Assembly (NCBI GenBank): GCA_017607445.1
Contig: JAEVHH010000004.1
Span: forward strand, 5,146,001-5,210,000
Reading direction: 5' to 3'
Length of the DNA stretch: 64,000 nucleotides
Source: Histoplasma ohiense
Taxonomy: Eukaryota; Ascomycota; Eurotiomycetes; Onygenales; Ajellomycetaceae
The notes below the pieces were generated by a model, which was not told where the DNA came from, ran no database searches, and saw nothing but the letters and a program-made list of their open reading frames with translations. The translations under genes were made by a program, and so were the position numbers. Every line of letters starts with the position of its first letter. The first letter of the stretch is position 1. Below are positions 11,415-23,380 of the stretch, one piece after another.

Positions 11415-13547
11415 TCAACCCCAAGAAGAGAAAGAAAAAGCAAAAAGGAAGGGTTTAAAAAAAATAGAAAGAAAGAAAAGAATCACGCCCTCCGGCCCCT
11501 GCCCCTCTTCGCGGTCCCCGTCCCCGTCCCTCCTCCCCCCCCCTCTCCCTTCCTCCCCTCCCCCATCAACCTCATCCTCATCAGCGCCTTTCCTCAAATC
11601 TTCACCATCCCCCAACCCCCACTGCTGGCGATCGTACCAATCCTCCCCATCGCTCAACTCACCCACATGGCCCTCAGCCTTACACCACTCCCACACCAGC
11701 TCCTTCTTCCGACACGCGCTCAGCAACATATGGTACATGCGCTGCGAAGCGCGCACCGTCTCTTCCTGCTTCTGGATATAGGACCAGAGCATGCGGCGGA
11801 CCTCATCTGCTTCGCTGGGGGGAAGGCCGCAATTGCGGTCGAGGTGGGTTGGCGGGAGGAGGAAGATGGGGTGCATGGTTAGGGGGTCGTTGAGGTTGTC
11901 GGGGTTATTGGCTGTGGAGGAGGATGGGGTGCCGGAGCGGGCTATGTCTGAGAAGGTTGGGGTGGTGGCTTGGTTTGCGGCTTGGTTTGCCCGGGCGCGG
12001 GTGGTCATGCGGCGCGGGGGTTCGGGGGAGGAGATTCCTTCGTCGTTGTCGTTGTCGTCGGCAATTGCTTCATCTTCCGTGCGGTCGCCGTCTTTGTACA
12101 CGATTATGTCGCCCCCGTTAGTCGCAGCCGTATCAACAGGAAGGCCATCTTTAGGCTCTTCCTTGGCTTTGAGAGGATCTTCGTTGGTGGTGGGTTTCGA
12201 CGGTTGCTTTTTTGCATCTATGTGCGTTGATATGGTGTCCCCATTTGTAGATTCTGGTGGAGATACAGCCTGTCCATTTGCTTTGATGGGTTCACCCTTA
12301 ACGTTCTTCTCAGGTTGCATTATGTCCTTGTTTTCTAGTGGCTCCTCTGAGGCATCACCCATCTCAACATCGTGATCAATATTGTGCTGCTCCGGCGACA
12401 CGCCATTGACAGCATACTTCACAGGATCGTGATTCGGTAAGCTAGTCGAGATATTATTCCCTATTTGAACAGCCTGATTCTCGGGAGACACTCCGCGTGA
12501 AGAACGTCCCGATCTACCCCTCCCATCCCTTTGTTTCGATGAAGAACGGCTATTGAATCCATAATTGGGGTCAAATATATTTCTATCGTCCATAGTCTCC
12601 AAAAAGCCGCAAGGCATCCACGGGGCGTCGCCTAGTAGCTCCCTATGTAGTCTCTTGGCCTTATGGAGGATGTCCTGCTCCTGTCGGAGCTTTGCATTCG
12701 CGTTGTCCACCATCATCTGGAGGGTTTTGGAGGTGTACGGATGGGACAGGGAAGGGTGTGTCGCGAGTTCGGAGGGATGTTTTAGAGGAGCGAGAAGTTC
12801 TGTAGATAAATAAGGAGAAATACAAAGGTGAGAAATCGATATTTTCCAATTGGTGAAACAAAGTCCAGCGTTTAATCGCGTTGGGCACGGGAAAAACTCG
12901 GCTCACCTTCCAGGTGTATGTCCCCAAAAGGATTTTCGTCCGCCATTTCCGGATCAGCATGTTCCTCTGCGTCTTCTTCATCCAATTCGTCTCCCTCGGA
13001 ATCGTATTTGGGCGGATTGCGTTCCACGACATCCCTCGTATAACCGGCATGATTGATCCTCTATCAAATGGAGAAAATAATATTAGCGATGACATCTCAG
13101 ATTGGAATTCAGCCTCTATTGGGCCCTAAGAGGAAGAACCCAAGTTTTTTTTTTTTTTTTTTTTTTCCAGTACCTTTCTATAAAATGCCACACCGTCCGT
13201 GAACCCAAGAGCTCCCTCGTGAACATATTCCGCATTTATCCGAAGCTTATTTCCGCGATTCGTGGGTTGTGTGATGGGATCGTCGACGCCCATAGCTAAG
13301 AGACAGGGAAAAAAAATACAGATGTCAGCCAAAGCAAAAAGGTTAAAAAAATGCATCAATCAAGTCGAGAGGATCCGGGCCTGATCCAACCAGACAAAAT
13401 AGGTGGGAAACAAGAACGAAATGAAAAACGAAATACGAAATATACAGAAAGAGAGACGGGACATCACAGACCTCCTAAACGCTGGCGTTCAAGAGCCCTT
13501 TTCATCGCGGTGATGGTGTCCGCGATCATGGCCGCTTGAACCGCCAT
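11415..13547 (-). CDS. rxt2: Rxt2-like subunit of the Rpd3L histone deacetylase complex, about 578 aa
   Basis: Exons 13547–13472, 13295–13174, 13060–12907 and 12799–11415. The N-terminus MAVQAAMIADTITAMKRALE leads into the RXT2_N signature: PTNRGNKLRINAEYVHEGAL, a HAGYTRDVVERNPPKYD stretch and an acidic block ending ENPFGDIHLE. Known role: subunit of the large Rpd3 deacetylase complex, acting in transcriptional repression in the nucleus. The middle is low-complexity and acidic; a second conserved region (DRNCGLPPSEADEVRRML to EWCKAEGH) lies near the C-terminus. The last 30 residues are doubtful: after a nine-G run (minus strand of 11535–11543) this frame ends in a phenylalanine-rich tail, whereas the frame reached with one base fewer ends in a basic TAKRGRGRRA at a stop at 11483–11485. 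Confidence 0.82.
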
Positions 13548-14381
13548 GATAGTCCCCCGCGCGCCAGAATAGCCAGGCTTTGAAAAAAAAAAAAATTTTT
13601 TTTGAGGGATAGACAGCAGGGTATGGTTTTTGAAGCCCCCCGCCGTTCGAGCCTCCCGAATCTTCTACCTCGACCCGGAGATAGCTTGAAAGCTGGAAGC
13701 GCGTGCGTGCTGGTGTGGCGTGGTGTGCGTGGGTATGTTGCTGTGGGTTATTGATGGATGAGTTTTTAAAGATAAAAAGCGATTGTTGATTTTTCTCAAA
13801 GCGGAAGATAACGGTGAAGTTTCACATGTGGAATCAGTCTAAGAATAGGTGATAAATGGGGGGTCACAGAACTCGTGGGAAAGCTGGTGGAGAGAGGAGA
13901 AGAAGCAAGAAGCCAACAGGATAGAAGATAGCTGGGGCTCGATCTCAGGTGGTGAACTTTCGGGGGACTGAACGGGTACCTCACGCTGCCGCTACCGCTG
14001 GGCCAGTCCAGAGGTACCACCCTCAGCCCGGATTAAAGTTAATGCTGACGGTTGGCCGCACCAGGGCTATTCCCTTAACGGGGTTAGCGTCCACGCCTAT
14101 CCCGTTTATGTCATCGTGCATAAAATTATGACTATATCACAAGCATGAACAAGGTTGTGAGTCGTGACCATCCACTGCCCATTGAGTATTGAAAATGGAC
14201 AACATGCCGCGACATGAAGCCTTAAGTGAAACCAATTAAGAAATATCACCAAAGTATGGATCCATGCTATCACTAATGTCCAAAAAGAAAAACCATAAAC
14301 GGAACAAGTGCTAGTACCCAGTTGAAAGCCCGGAGCCACACCAAAAAAAGAAGAAAACAAGAAAACCCTCTCACTCCCTCC
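13548..14381. other. Intergenic region upstream of rxt2 and downstream of patatin gene
   Basis: Promoter side of rxt2 (GC-rich, 13548–13700), then a 3' flank of the patatin-like gene. A tRNA-like segment with Pol III A- and B-box matches lies at about 13936–14005 on the minus strand. No protein gene was seen. Confidence 0.5.
13936..14005 (-). repeat. tRNA-like (SINE-type) remnant
   Basis: The minus strand carries TGGCCCAGCGG (14005–13995), a full match to the A-box consensus TRGYNNARNNG, and GATCGAGCC (13944–13936), matching the GWTCRANNC B-box core, 50 bases downstream. No complete cloverleaf can be folded, so it is more likely a tRNA-derived repeat than a tRNA gene. A chance match is possible. 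Confidence 0.35.
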
Positions 14382-16464
14382 TCATTCATCCCCTACCCCA
14401 AACCCAGGCTTCGACTGCGGCTTCACAACCTGGTAACCCTTCTCAAGCGCAAACTCCACAGTACAACGAACACGCACAGCAGCAATAGCTGGCCACGTTC
14501 CCCGCTCCCCCTTAAGTATCCACCTCCTAATCTCTTCCCCCGCCCTAGGTGGCGGCTTGAATGCTTTTGACAAATCCATCCACCCCAGCTCCGGCAAAAT
14601 CGTCATATGCGGACCTTCTATATCCTCATAGATTAACAGCCGCCGGAGTGGCGTTGGCAGGAGACCCAAGCTATCAAGTTGGCGTAGACGATGTCGTATT
14701 TCCAAATTTATAACACGGCAGGTCTGTTCGAGGAGGACGCCGCGGCGGGAAACTACCTTTCCTGGACGCTCGACTTCTGGTAGGTATATGGGCACCCGGA
14801 ATGGTCTGGCTTGTGCAATGATGAAATGGTTCACGTTGAATAGTTCCGACAGGCGGGAAACAGGACATTCTCTCTCGTTATAACCAAGTTCGCGCCATGA
14901 CCTGAAGAGGAGGCCTTTGGCATCGGGCCACGGGACGATTGCCCCTGTCTCGTCCTTGCAATACAAGGTTACCCGTGAAGAGGTTGCAGAGGACACGTTC
15001 GACGCGGCTGCAGCGGACCATATCAACTGAGAAAAATGGGTTCCAAAATGTCAGCTCTCAATAGACATAGAGTCAAGGGTGGAGATTAGTATCTCACCAC
15101 ATTAGGCGCTGTTAGGTAGTTCAGCAGATTCGGGGTCCCTGCTCTCCCAGCAGTTGGGATGGTAATGTTCAGGCAACGCTTTGTCTTCGCAAACGCCTCT
15201 TCGAAGGTCATTTCACCAACTGTGGATTTGACATATTCCTCCAGGAGTTTCAAATCTGGAAAATAGCTCTCTCGAATATATTCCTCAGTCCGCCGGATCA
15301 ATGAAGGTAACCGCCCGTACCCGTTATCTCGCGCGAGAAGACTAAGAATATTCCAACCCTTGATGTGTTTCTGCTTGGACAACCGATCTGAAACAGCTTC
15401 ATCGATGCCTTCCCCATTCAGCACTGGTATAAGATCATCATCCTTGTGCACCGCCACGAGCGCAGCAACCAAGGCGCCGGTCGCCGTTCCGGTGATGATT
15501 CGAGGTAGCAGCCCCCTCAGAAACAGTGCTTTGACAACGCCTAGATGACAAGTGCCATATACGGCACCTCCCTGCAGAATCAACGCCGACCTGCCGAATG
15601 CCTGTCGAGTGTCGTAGAGCAATCGAAGCTTGTCCTGTGAATCAAAGGCCTTGGGATCGCGCGGCACGGTCTCAAGAGCGGCGATGTACTCAATTGCGTG
15701 TCCGACTTCCGAGATATACTCTTCGATCAAAACTTTGGTGCCAGAATAAGCACAATCATAGAGCTGCGGAGACGTGATATTGACTAGATTTCTGACCAAC
15801 CCAGATCGAATAAGGTGGACGATTACCCAGATATCGTTGTTGCTTTTCGCACGTATGAGGCTTTGCAACCGTCGTTTAATAACGCGGTGGTCGTAGTGGA
15901 GGCTGGGATAACTTTCACGCCTGAAGAAAGTAAACAGAAATACCCTTTTGGTTAGCAAGCTCTACTCAAAAAAGTGATCAATCAATGACGGTAATAGTAA
16001 TATATATTGTAAAAAAGAGAAAAAGAAAACTCAAATCAAGGCAAAACGACGAACCAAACATCATTCCCCAGTACTTCATCCAACGCAATCGCCCCGGCCT
16101 CCCACTCCTCAAAGCTTTCAGCTGTCGCAATGCGCTTTCTTGCAAGATCACCTGGCGATTTCGCGAGCCACCAGGTATACAATTTCTGCGGCAGACACCA
16201 GACAACGTAAGTAAAATATTCTAACACAAAAAGCGATATGAACAGGAACCGAGAGCACAGAAACAGGGTTGTGTGGCAAGATCTGGAGAACAACAGCAGC
16301 AGCAGCAGCAATAACAGCAGCGGCGAGGCCCTTTTGCCCTGTCCGCCTAAGGAGGGTGAACGTACATGCTTGCAACAGGTCCGGACGTTATCCACGAGGG
16401 CAGCGAGGATGGTGAAGAACAAGTCCCAGCTACTTAGGAGGATGCTAGTGAAAAGGATGGACAT
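14382..16464 (-). CDS. Patatin/DUF3336 lipase-like protein lacking catalytic Ser, about 625 aa
   Basis: Exons 16464–16055, 15920–15098 and 15026–14382. DUF3336 (WWLAKSPGDLARKR through SGLVRNLVNITSPQLY) precedes a patatin fold with the oxyanion motif LQGGAVYGTCHLGVVKAL (from about residue 254), APNVLIWSAAAASN and ELFNVNHFIIAQARPF, as in Tgl3/4/5 triacylglycerol lipases. The nucleophile elbow reads GTATG: Ala283 where G-x-S-x-G is expected. The usual Asp-Gly motif before ELFNVNHF is also not seen (ELGYNERECPVSRLS instead). It may therefore be a pseudoenzyme or a non-hydrolytic lipid-droplet protein. Exon 1 contains a CTG array giving ten leucines; a GTACGT…GCAG intron of 180 nt (16365–16186) would remove it without changing frame, giving about 565 aa. 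Confidence 0.85.
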
Positions 16465-17515
16465 GGCTAGGTATGGTGGTGTTTTGGAATGGTCTTATTG
16501 ATATTTCTGCTGCTGCGTCGTGGTCGTCTTTTGCTTGTGATCCTGCTCTTGAAATGCGTGGTTGCATGGTGTTGCTCAGTGGACAAAGTTGGAAAGGGCT
16601 ACGGCGGCACGACCTTTGTCGTAACAGGCGTGGATTGTCGACTGGCCCTTACGCCTGCGAGTGGTTGGCTTTATCGCGTGGAGGAAGCGTGAGGGTTCGG
16701 CGGAACAAAACTCTACTATTTCATCTTTGGTCCCCTAAAAGATCTAGAAAATAACCGGCATCTAGGCAAATCCAGGATTTAGTACGGAGTACACTAGCAA
16801 AACTTCTACCCCCACCAAGATTTTCTCAACTATGGTAATTGCAGCGCTCTCAATTTAGCAGTAAAAGAGGATGTCAAGATTGTGGAGGCTCGTGGGCTAG
16901 GAACGGGTTGCAAATGCAACAACAACTTCGGGCCAGGAGTTGTTGTCAAGCGTTGAATATACAAAAGTATCTTTGATGATGGTGGAAGTCAAGAGTCAAT
17001 CGATGAGGTCATCGGAGGCCGGAGTGCCGTCACGTGGAGTCCGTGCTAGAACCTTGGAAAGTTCTTGTTGAGAATACACCCATTACCAATGGGTTAACAA
17101 GAAAACATTGGGCCTTTCATCCGTTTGTTTATTCACTCTGTGAGAGGGAAGGAAGGGGGATGAGAGTTGAAAGTATTTGCAAAATATGGAACATCGATTG
17201 AACTCCTGCACAGGGAAAAGTAGGTAAACTGATATGGAAAAAAAAGCCGGCTCAAAAAAAGAAAGAAAAAAGTAGGACATTTCCCATTTTCACGTTTTTA
17301 TAAAGCAACGTAGAAGAGAAAGATAAAAAAAAAAAAAAGGGAAGAGCTCATCCAATGATGATAGATGCTTCTCTGTTCCCTTTTCTCTGTTTCTTCCTTT
17401 CTTGTTTGAAAATTAGTTTTCCTTCCTCTGTCCCCCTTTTCCCTTTTTTTTTTTTTCCCTTGTCCCGCTCGCTATATCGTCTAAAATAGTGAAGTGAACA
17501 CGAGTAACCACCTAT
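16465..17515. other. Intergenic region, patatin promoter / rpl9 3' flank
   Basis: Upstream of the patatin-like gene and downstream of rpl9. A perfect GTACGGAGTAC motif sits at 16782–16792. The rest holds A/T runs (about 17326–17338 and 17446–17457) and no convincing coding frame. Confidence 0.5.
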
Positions 17516-18906
17516 CTACTCCTCAATGATATTGCCCTTCTCCGAAACGTACACACCATCCAAGAACTGTTAAACAAATACGGTTAGTTAGATGGCAGAA
17601 CACTGGAAAGGAGTAGGGAGGCAAAAGTGAGCCAATTTGGTGCAATTGAAGTTGGGGGTTTCCTCACTTTTCGGATATCCTTATTCCTGACCCGGCAAAT
17701 TTGTTGGATATCGGCAGCACTCTGTGAAACGCCCTCCAACGAGTTTCCGGAAAGTTGTAGCTCATCCTTAACGTTGGGGGAGACAATGATATCGACACCT
17801 GGCTGGCAGACGACACGGCGGACTCTCTTCTCGCCCAGGAAGTTTCTATATTTTTTTCACGAATGATTAATGAGTATTCCCAGCTTCCATCGTTTCCCAT
17901 GTTAACTGATCGACAAATCCGCGAAAATTGCGCCCTGTTGTCCAATCTTCGGCTAACCGCACCACAGCCTGTCATTCTCCCCAAGCTTCATCGACTTATA
18001 GCCGCAGCAATACACAAGGCGACAGAGCAGACCCCCACCACACAATTGCGTATTGGAGAAGGAAGAAAAATGCTCATAAAGAGGGGGGAAAAAGAGCTCA
18101 TCCATACCGGATCTCAACCTCAGCAAGTCCAGTCTCCTTGTTATTCTCAATGTTGATGTTGATGGGGAAATGGGCATAGACGTAGCGCATCTTATATTTG
18201 AAGCCACGAGTGACGCCGATGATCAGGTTGTTGATGAGGGTGCGGACGGTTCGGAGGGAGGCAATGGCCTTACGGGCGCCATGGTGGATCTCGATGGCGA
18301 GCAGGCTCTTCTTGGGCATAGTGAAGGAGACGGCGATGTGGGAGAGGTCCTTGACAAGTTTGCCTGTTACGGGTATGGGGGTTTTTCCCCCAATTGGTTA
18401 GAGGTTCTGGTTTTATTTCGTGATTCGCTTCGCGATATCCTTTCGTCGAAACATCCACACAAACGCATGTAAAGGAATTGGGGCCAATTGACATACCTCG
18501 TGGTCCCTCGACGGTGACGACCCGCGAGCGGATGTGCACATTCACTATAGATCGTAAGAAAAAGCCAGCTGGTCAGTACATCATATTCTCATAGCTCTTC
18601 CTCCTGCAGCTTAAACAATATATTAACGACGTGTGTGTAGCGGTATGTATGGGGGTGTAGGTAATGTATGTATATATGTGTGTATATCAGATCGAATCCC
18701 AGCGCGGTTGCGGTCCAAACATCACTTCCTTGCCCACGATTCGATAATCGTCCGCACGAATTGCAGTAAGCCGAATCTAAGTGTCTCGTTCCTTCGGAAT
18801 CCATCCATCACATCCATTCTCTCCCATCCTATTTTCTCACAGCAGCAATTCCTTCGCTTCCCCTCGATTCGTATCTACTTCCGTCTTTCGCCATTCCGCG
18901 CGCAGC

Positions 18907-18946
<40 letters not shown>

Positions 18947-19080
18947 TATACAAAACCCGAGAGCAAATCCGGGGTAAGAGATAGGGCAAGGCAGAAAAAA
19001 AAAATCATCAATCAAAAAGAAGTCCAATTCTCACCATCGTCGGGAATCGGCAATGTCTCCTGGGAATAAATGTAGTGCAT
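17516..19080 (-). CDS. rpl9: 60S ribosomal protein L9 (uL6), 192 aa
   Basis: Component of the large ribosomal subunit near the sarcin–ricin loop. Five exons: 19080–19035, 18544–18497, 18363–18108, 17845–17668 and 17566–17516, total 579 nt. The protein starts MHYIYSQETLPIPDD and contains VHIRSRVVTVEGPRGKLVKD, IEIHHGARKAIASLRTVRT, GFKYKMRYVYAHFPININ and ends FLDGVYVSEKGNIIEE, all family hallmarks. Length is exactly that of fungal L9. Introns are long for this window (490, 133, 262 and 101 nt), with a (CA)n run at about 18907–18943 in intron 1; long introns in ribosomal protein genes sometimes host snoRNAs, but I could not identify box C/D or H/ACA elements. Identification is certain. Confidence 0.96.
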
Positions 19081-20111
19081 CTTGAACGACGACGGGAATC
19101 TGGACGGGAACTTCTGTTGCGAGGCGGGAAGATGGAAAGGAAAAGGGAGGAAAAGAGAGAGGAAGAGAGTTTGGTCGTTGGTCGTCGTTGTCGTCGTCGT
19201 TTTGAGATACAACCTCCTCTCTCACTTCACACAATGTCGTTTCCCTTTCACGAAATTTCGCTGGGGTGGGATGGGGTAGTGATTATGTCAGCATTGTGCG
19301 GCGCATCGCTTACCTTATGTTTTAGGTTTAGCGCGGGCGACGCTAGGGTTGTGGCGACTAAAAGCAGTTCAGCGCAACACCTTCTGCCGCTGGTCCAGCG
19401 CTCGCCTAGGTCATTTTGTATTGTCACAATTTCTGGTCTCCGGCCTCTGCCCATTATTCTCAGTAAGTCATAAAACAAATTAATATATTCCTCTAATAGA
19501 GTACACATAGGCAGCTATATATGTATACATGCATGTGTATATGACAAGACGTATTAAAAAAAGATACCCTCTCTCCGCAAGGGTATGCTAGATAGTGATT
19601 AAACTCCCGAACCAAACCAAACCAAACCAAAACCAAGTCCAAATTCATACCAGAATAAACCCGTTGTCCCCTCCTTTTGCCGATTTAGAAGAAAAGGAGG
19701 ATGGGGAGAGGAAGGGGAGAGAAAGAACCCCATGGAACAGAACTCGAAGAAACGGACTGCGGATTAGAATCAACAAAAATGAAACAACCAAAATCAAAAT
19801 CAAATCAAATGCATCTGCAATTTCTTCATTGTCACGGAGCTCCTATCCCTTTGCACCGTTTTGCCGCATATTAGGTTCATAATATGTCAATTAGTTTTTA
19901 AAAACAAATTACGTTTTGATGGAAAAGGCCGGATAAGGCGCGGTGGAGGGGAGTGGCGGAATCCGGTCTATCAAATGGGCAAATGGGATGAATGTGATAG
20001 TATTGATATTTAACCCAACCATCATATCATATCTGCCTCTTTTGCCCTCGGAGGAAAAAAGATAGGCCCGAAAAATTAGAAGTGAGAAGCGGCGAAGACA
20101 TATCGCCATCA
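19081..20111. other. Intergenic region, rpl9 promoter / glutaredoxin 3' flank
   Basis: The first 250 bases are pyrimidine-rich on the rpl9 strand and likely hold its promoter and leader. Further along are CCAAA repeats (about 19613–19632) and AT-rich sequence. No gene is supported. Confidence 0.5.
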
Positions 20112-21251
20112 TCAAAGTGATTTCTCGTCTTCCGTCAACTTAATATCCATCACCCTCTTTCCCCCCAGCGTCTTTATCTTCGAGGCCAATTTCCCCGCCT
20201 CATGGAGTGCCTCTATATCATCTCCGCCGCCGATGGTCATACCATTGACCAGAACGTTAGGCACGGTTCTGCGCCCCGTGTTGCGCGCAAGGACCTCTTG
20301 TAGCTGCTCCCCGAGCGGGTGTATATCGAGCTCGACGACGAAAGGGGGGGGTATGATACTGTGTTTGTTCAGGAGGATGGATTTGGCTTTTTCGCTGTAG
20401 GGGCAGTAGGATTTGGAGAATATTATGACTGGGGAAATGTGTCGAAGGGTGGAGGTGATGTGTTTGTTAGCGGTGTGATAATTAACAATTGCATTTCACG
20501 GGAGAAAGAAGGAAAGAAAGATGAAAAAAACGCTGTCCGTGAGTACGAACAAAGCAGGAGTTGAAATAAAATAACATGACATACTGGGTGATCTCTTGAG
20601 AATTGCATTAAGCTCCGCCTCCACCTCCGGATCCTCCCTATCCTCCAATGAAACCTGAGACTGCCCGGCCGGTATCTTTTTCCTCCCCGCGATAGACTTC
20701 TCACCGTCTTGTCCATCATGACTATCATCACCCCCGCTGGGATGCGGCATCTTCAGCGGACTCTCATATCTCTGCCGATGGACCGCTATCGCTTGTTTAT
20801 CCTCCGGGGCCAGTTTCGTAGTCCGCAGTTTCTGGAAAACGGCTTCGTCGTCGTCGCCTCCGCCCATCCCGCTGAGTTTTTGCGCAGCTTTGGCGTCCAT
20901 TGCCTGAACAGTTTGTTGATAGAAGGCTTCATTCTGGATTCGTCTTGCATTGGCCTGTATTTTTACAAAGACAACGTCACCATGACGCGTAGTTAGGTCA
21001 GTTATCATCTCGTTGTATCAACCATTGATGAATAAGGTATAATAAATATTCTTTGTGAGCAGGCGGGGGCCCACTTCCATTTTTTGCTCTCCGATTCGCC
21101 CAGCCCCCGCGTTTCCCCCCCTCGCCCGGCCCGAAAAACAATGCGTTGGTGAAATTGAATAGACCGCACTTACACTCAAGTAACATATGAAGAAAACGAT
21201 TCCAAGCACCGCCAACAGTAATATCCTGGCGCCACGACGGGATGGAGACAT
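20112..21251 (-). CDS. Membrane-anchored monothiol-type glutaredoxin (Grx6/7-like), 254 aa
   Basis: Thiol oxidoreductase of the secretory pathway. Exons 21251–21174, 20954–20585 and 20428–20112 (765 nt). The N-terminus is a signal anchor: MSPSRRGAR followed by a hydrophobic helix (about 9–26). A charged stem (27–145) includes a helical ARRIQNEAFYQQ segment. The glutaredoxin domain begins at about 148 with IIIFSKSYCPYSEKAK; the active site C158-P-Y-S matches yeast Grx7. The glutathione-binding TVPNVLVNG and GGGDDIEAL motifs are intact. The C-terminal domain has 105 residues, normal for the fold. By analogy with yeast Grx6/Grx7 it should sit in the ER or Golgi lumen. Domain assignment is firm; the exact orthologue is inferred. 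Confidence 0.9.
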
Positions 21252-23287
21252 GATTCTGTGTCCACCGGGTACGGGTAACGAGGCGTGTCTGGTAGGGAAA
21301 GCCCTTGAAGAGCCTTTCATCATGGGTCCCGACGAGAGCACACGACCACAACCACGGAAGATAGAATTGGGGATGGAATGGCTAATCCATGAGATTTGGG
21401 AGGAAAGAGGTGCGGTGATGATGATGATGAGGAAAGGATCGGAGAAGACAGTAGTCGCAGGGGCGAGAGTTGTTCTCCCCCCGGTCGGGAAGATGCTTTT
21501 TGCTGAGCTTGTCAAACGTGACGGTAATATTCAACTCGTATGCCCCGTATTGATTGATCTAATAATCCCTGGCCAATAGTTAACCAAGTTGGCCGATGGA
21601 TTATTAATCTGTCCACATGTTGATAATATCGGCAATAGAACCAGACAAGAAATAGAAAAAGTCCCTCGCATCTGGTTGAAAACTGTTGAACACTGTGGAG
21701 GAAAAGCGCCATGCCGCTGGGAAAAACTCGATACTACCACCGCCCAACTGTTGCCTTTTCGGCCCTGGAAGTTGGAATACATTCTTCACGCTATCGATCA
21801 GCAACTGGTTTCGCTCATGATCGCCGCTATCTGGAGACCCACCAACACAGATCATGAATTTGTTCCCTTCCAACTTACATGTCAAGGGTTGAAGGAAGGG
21901 ACAAGGTAGGGATGCAGGCAGGATCTTCGGATATTATTTATCCCTAATTCGGGCCATATTCTGACGATTTTCGCTACCAAAAGAACCAACACGCAAACAA
22001 ACGGAAGGCAAAAAGCAGGGGGGCCCGATATAACTAGTGGATAGTTAATTAACTGTCCAAACTCACAACTCAACATTTTGTAATAATAGGCTGGTATCCC
22101 GGCTGTATTTCGTTCCCCCCCCTCTTACACGGGTAACAGTGGTACGATCTATCTGTCTCAACTCCATTGCTAACAGCGAAACGGAAGCCACACCGCGGAG
22201 TCACGGACTGATGATTCGAACATCCATGAACCTGAGTCCCTGAGCAGGTCAAGATGTGGGTCGTCAGGGGCTTGCCGAGGAGAAGAGAGCATTTTGAACA
22301 GAAGCCAAGAGGCTCCAGGTCCGGCAACGTCTCCGCTCGGGTTAAGTCAAGGGGCTCGACTCGTTAGCTACTTCTATTTTTGGTGCCCTGTTGCTCGTAA
22401 GGATTGAACTATTGATCATTATTTAATGCACCATGCCCGGCCAAGACTGGCTAGGAGTTTTAGCTACTACCTTTCAAGGATATAACGGAGTAATCATCCA
22501 CAAGCTTTCAGCCTTCGGCATCTGCAGTTCTGAGGCATTTGCAGACGCCTGAAATTTAATATCAACGCTTGGCCTCGGATCATTCCAACCCCGATGCTTT
22601 ACACCTAACTTCACAACCAAGCTTTAGGCGACAAGCCCACATCACACCAATTCCTTGGGACCAAGTTGAGGTGCGCGGGACAGGTGTATAGAATATATAT
22701 TCATACAAGGCAAAAAACACTGGGACATTCTATTCATTTCGCTGCATAAATTGTTATTGATGCTAACTGTGGAGCACACTTAGCGGTCTCATGGGCTGCT
22801 AGTGCTCTCTGCAGAGAAGAGATTTGATCGAGTTATGCTGCGTAGTGAGGTGAACTGAAGTCAATGGAAGTGACTAAAATGTACCAATAGTTACTAGTAA
22901 CCTTTCAATCAAGGCGATGCTATGGCTTTAAATCTCAATAATGAATTGCTCGGTTCTCTGCGGTGTGTATCTAGGGGGCTGTTATTAATAGTCGCTCCGT
23001 AGGGCTGGCACACTGAGCAGAAGCTACTGTAAAGGTGATGCACTTTCTCTAACTGCTCTGTGAAACGCCACTCTATGAAAAACATAGAGAACATAGAGAG
23101 CAAGATACCACGTACTTTCCTCGGTACGCAGCGGCAGATGGTGAATGTGAGAGCTGTTTACAATGGGGGTGAGCACTTTTGAGCATCCGAACAGTGCAAC
23201 CCTGCGATGCCATGTGAGGCAAGCCACATGCAACTTTGTTTTTTGGGTAAGAGTGCCAACTTTTCCAACTTTTCCTTGCGCGTATCA
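21252..23287. other. Start of AT-rich island, no gene recognised
   Basis: Promoter of the glutaredoxin gene followed by sequence with no recognisable protein. Open frames up to about 90 codons (for example 21604–21885 and 22070–22327, both minus) have no family features. The island of decayed and repeated sequence begins here. Confidence 0.5.
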
Positions 23288-23359
23288 TCCCTAGTGGTGT
23301 AGTGGCTAACATCGCTGTCTTTCACACAGCAGCCCAGGGTTCGATTCCCTGCTAGGGAG
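23288..23359 (+). tRNA. tRNA-Glu (anticodon TTC), copy 1
   Basis: A 72-nt intronless tRNA. Acceptor TCCCTAG pairs with CTAGGGA; D stem GTGT/ACAT; anticodon stem GCTGT/ACAGC is perfect with loop CTTTCAC, anticodon TTC for glutamate; T stem CAGGG/CCCTG with loop TTCGATT; discriminator G. A and B boxes are intact. The sequence is identical to the copy at 35144–35215 although the flanks differ. CCA is not encoded, as usual in eukaryotes. Confidence 0.95.
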
Positions 23360-23370
23360 GTGACGATTTC

Positions 23371-23380
23371 TTTTCTTTTT
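23371..23380 (+). terminator. Pol III terminator of tRNA-Glu copy 1
   Basis: T4 and T5 runs (TTTTCTTTTT) 12 bases past the tRNA end, the usual RNA polymerase III stop. Confidence 0.75.

Noticed and set aside
17846..19034. snoRNA inside rpl9 introns
   Set aside because: Searched by eye for box C/D and H/ACA signals; only isolated partial matches without proper spacing or stems.
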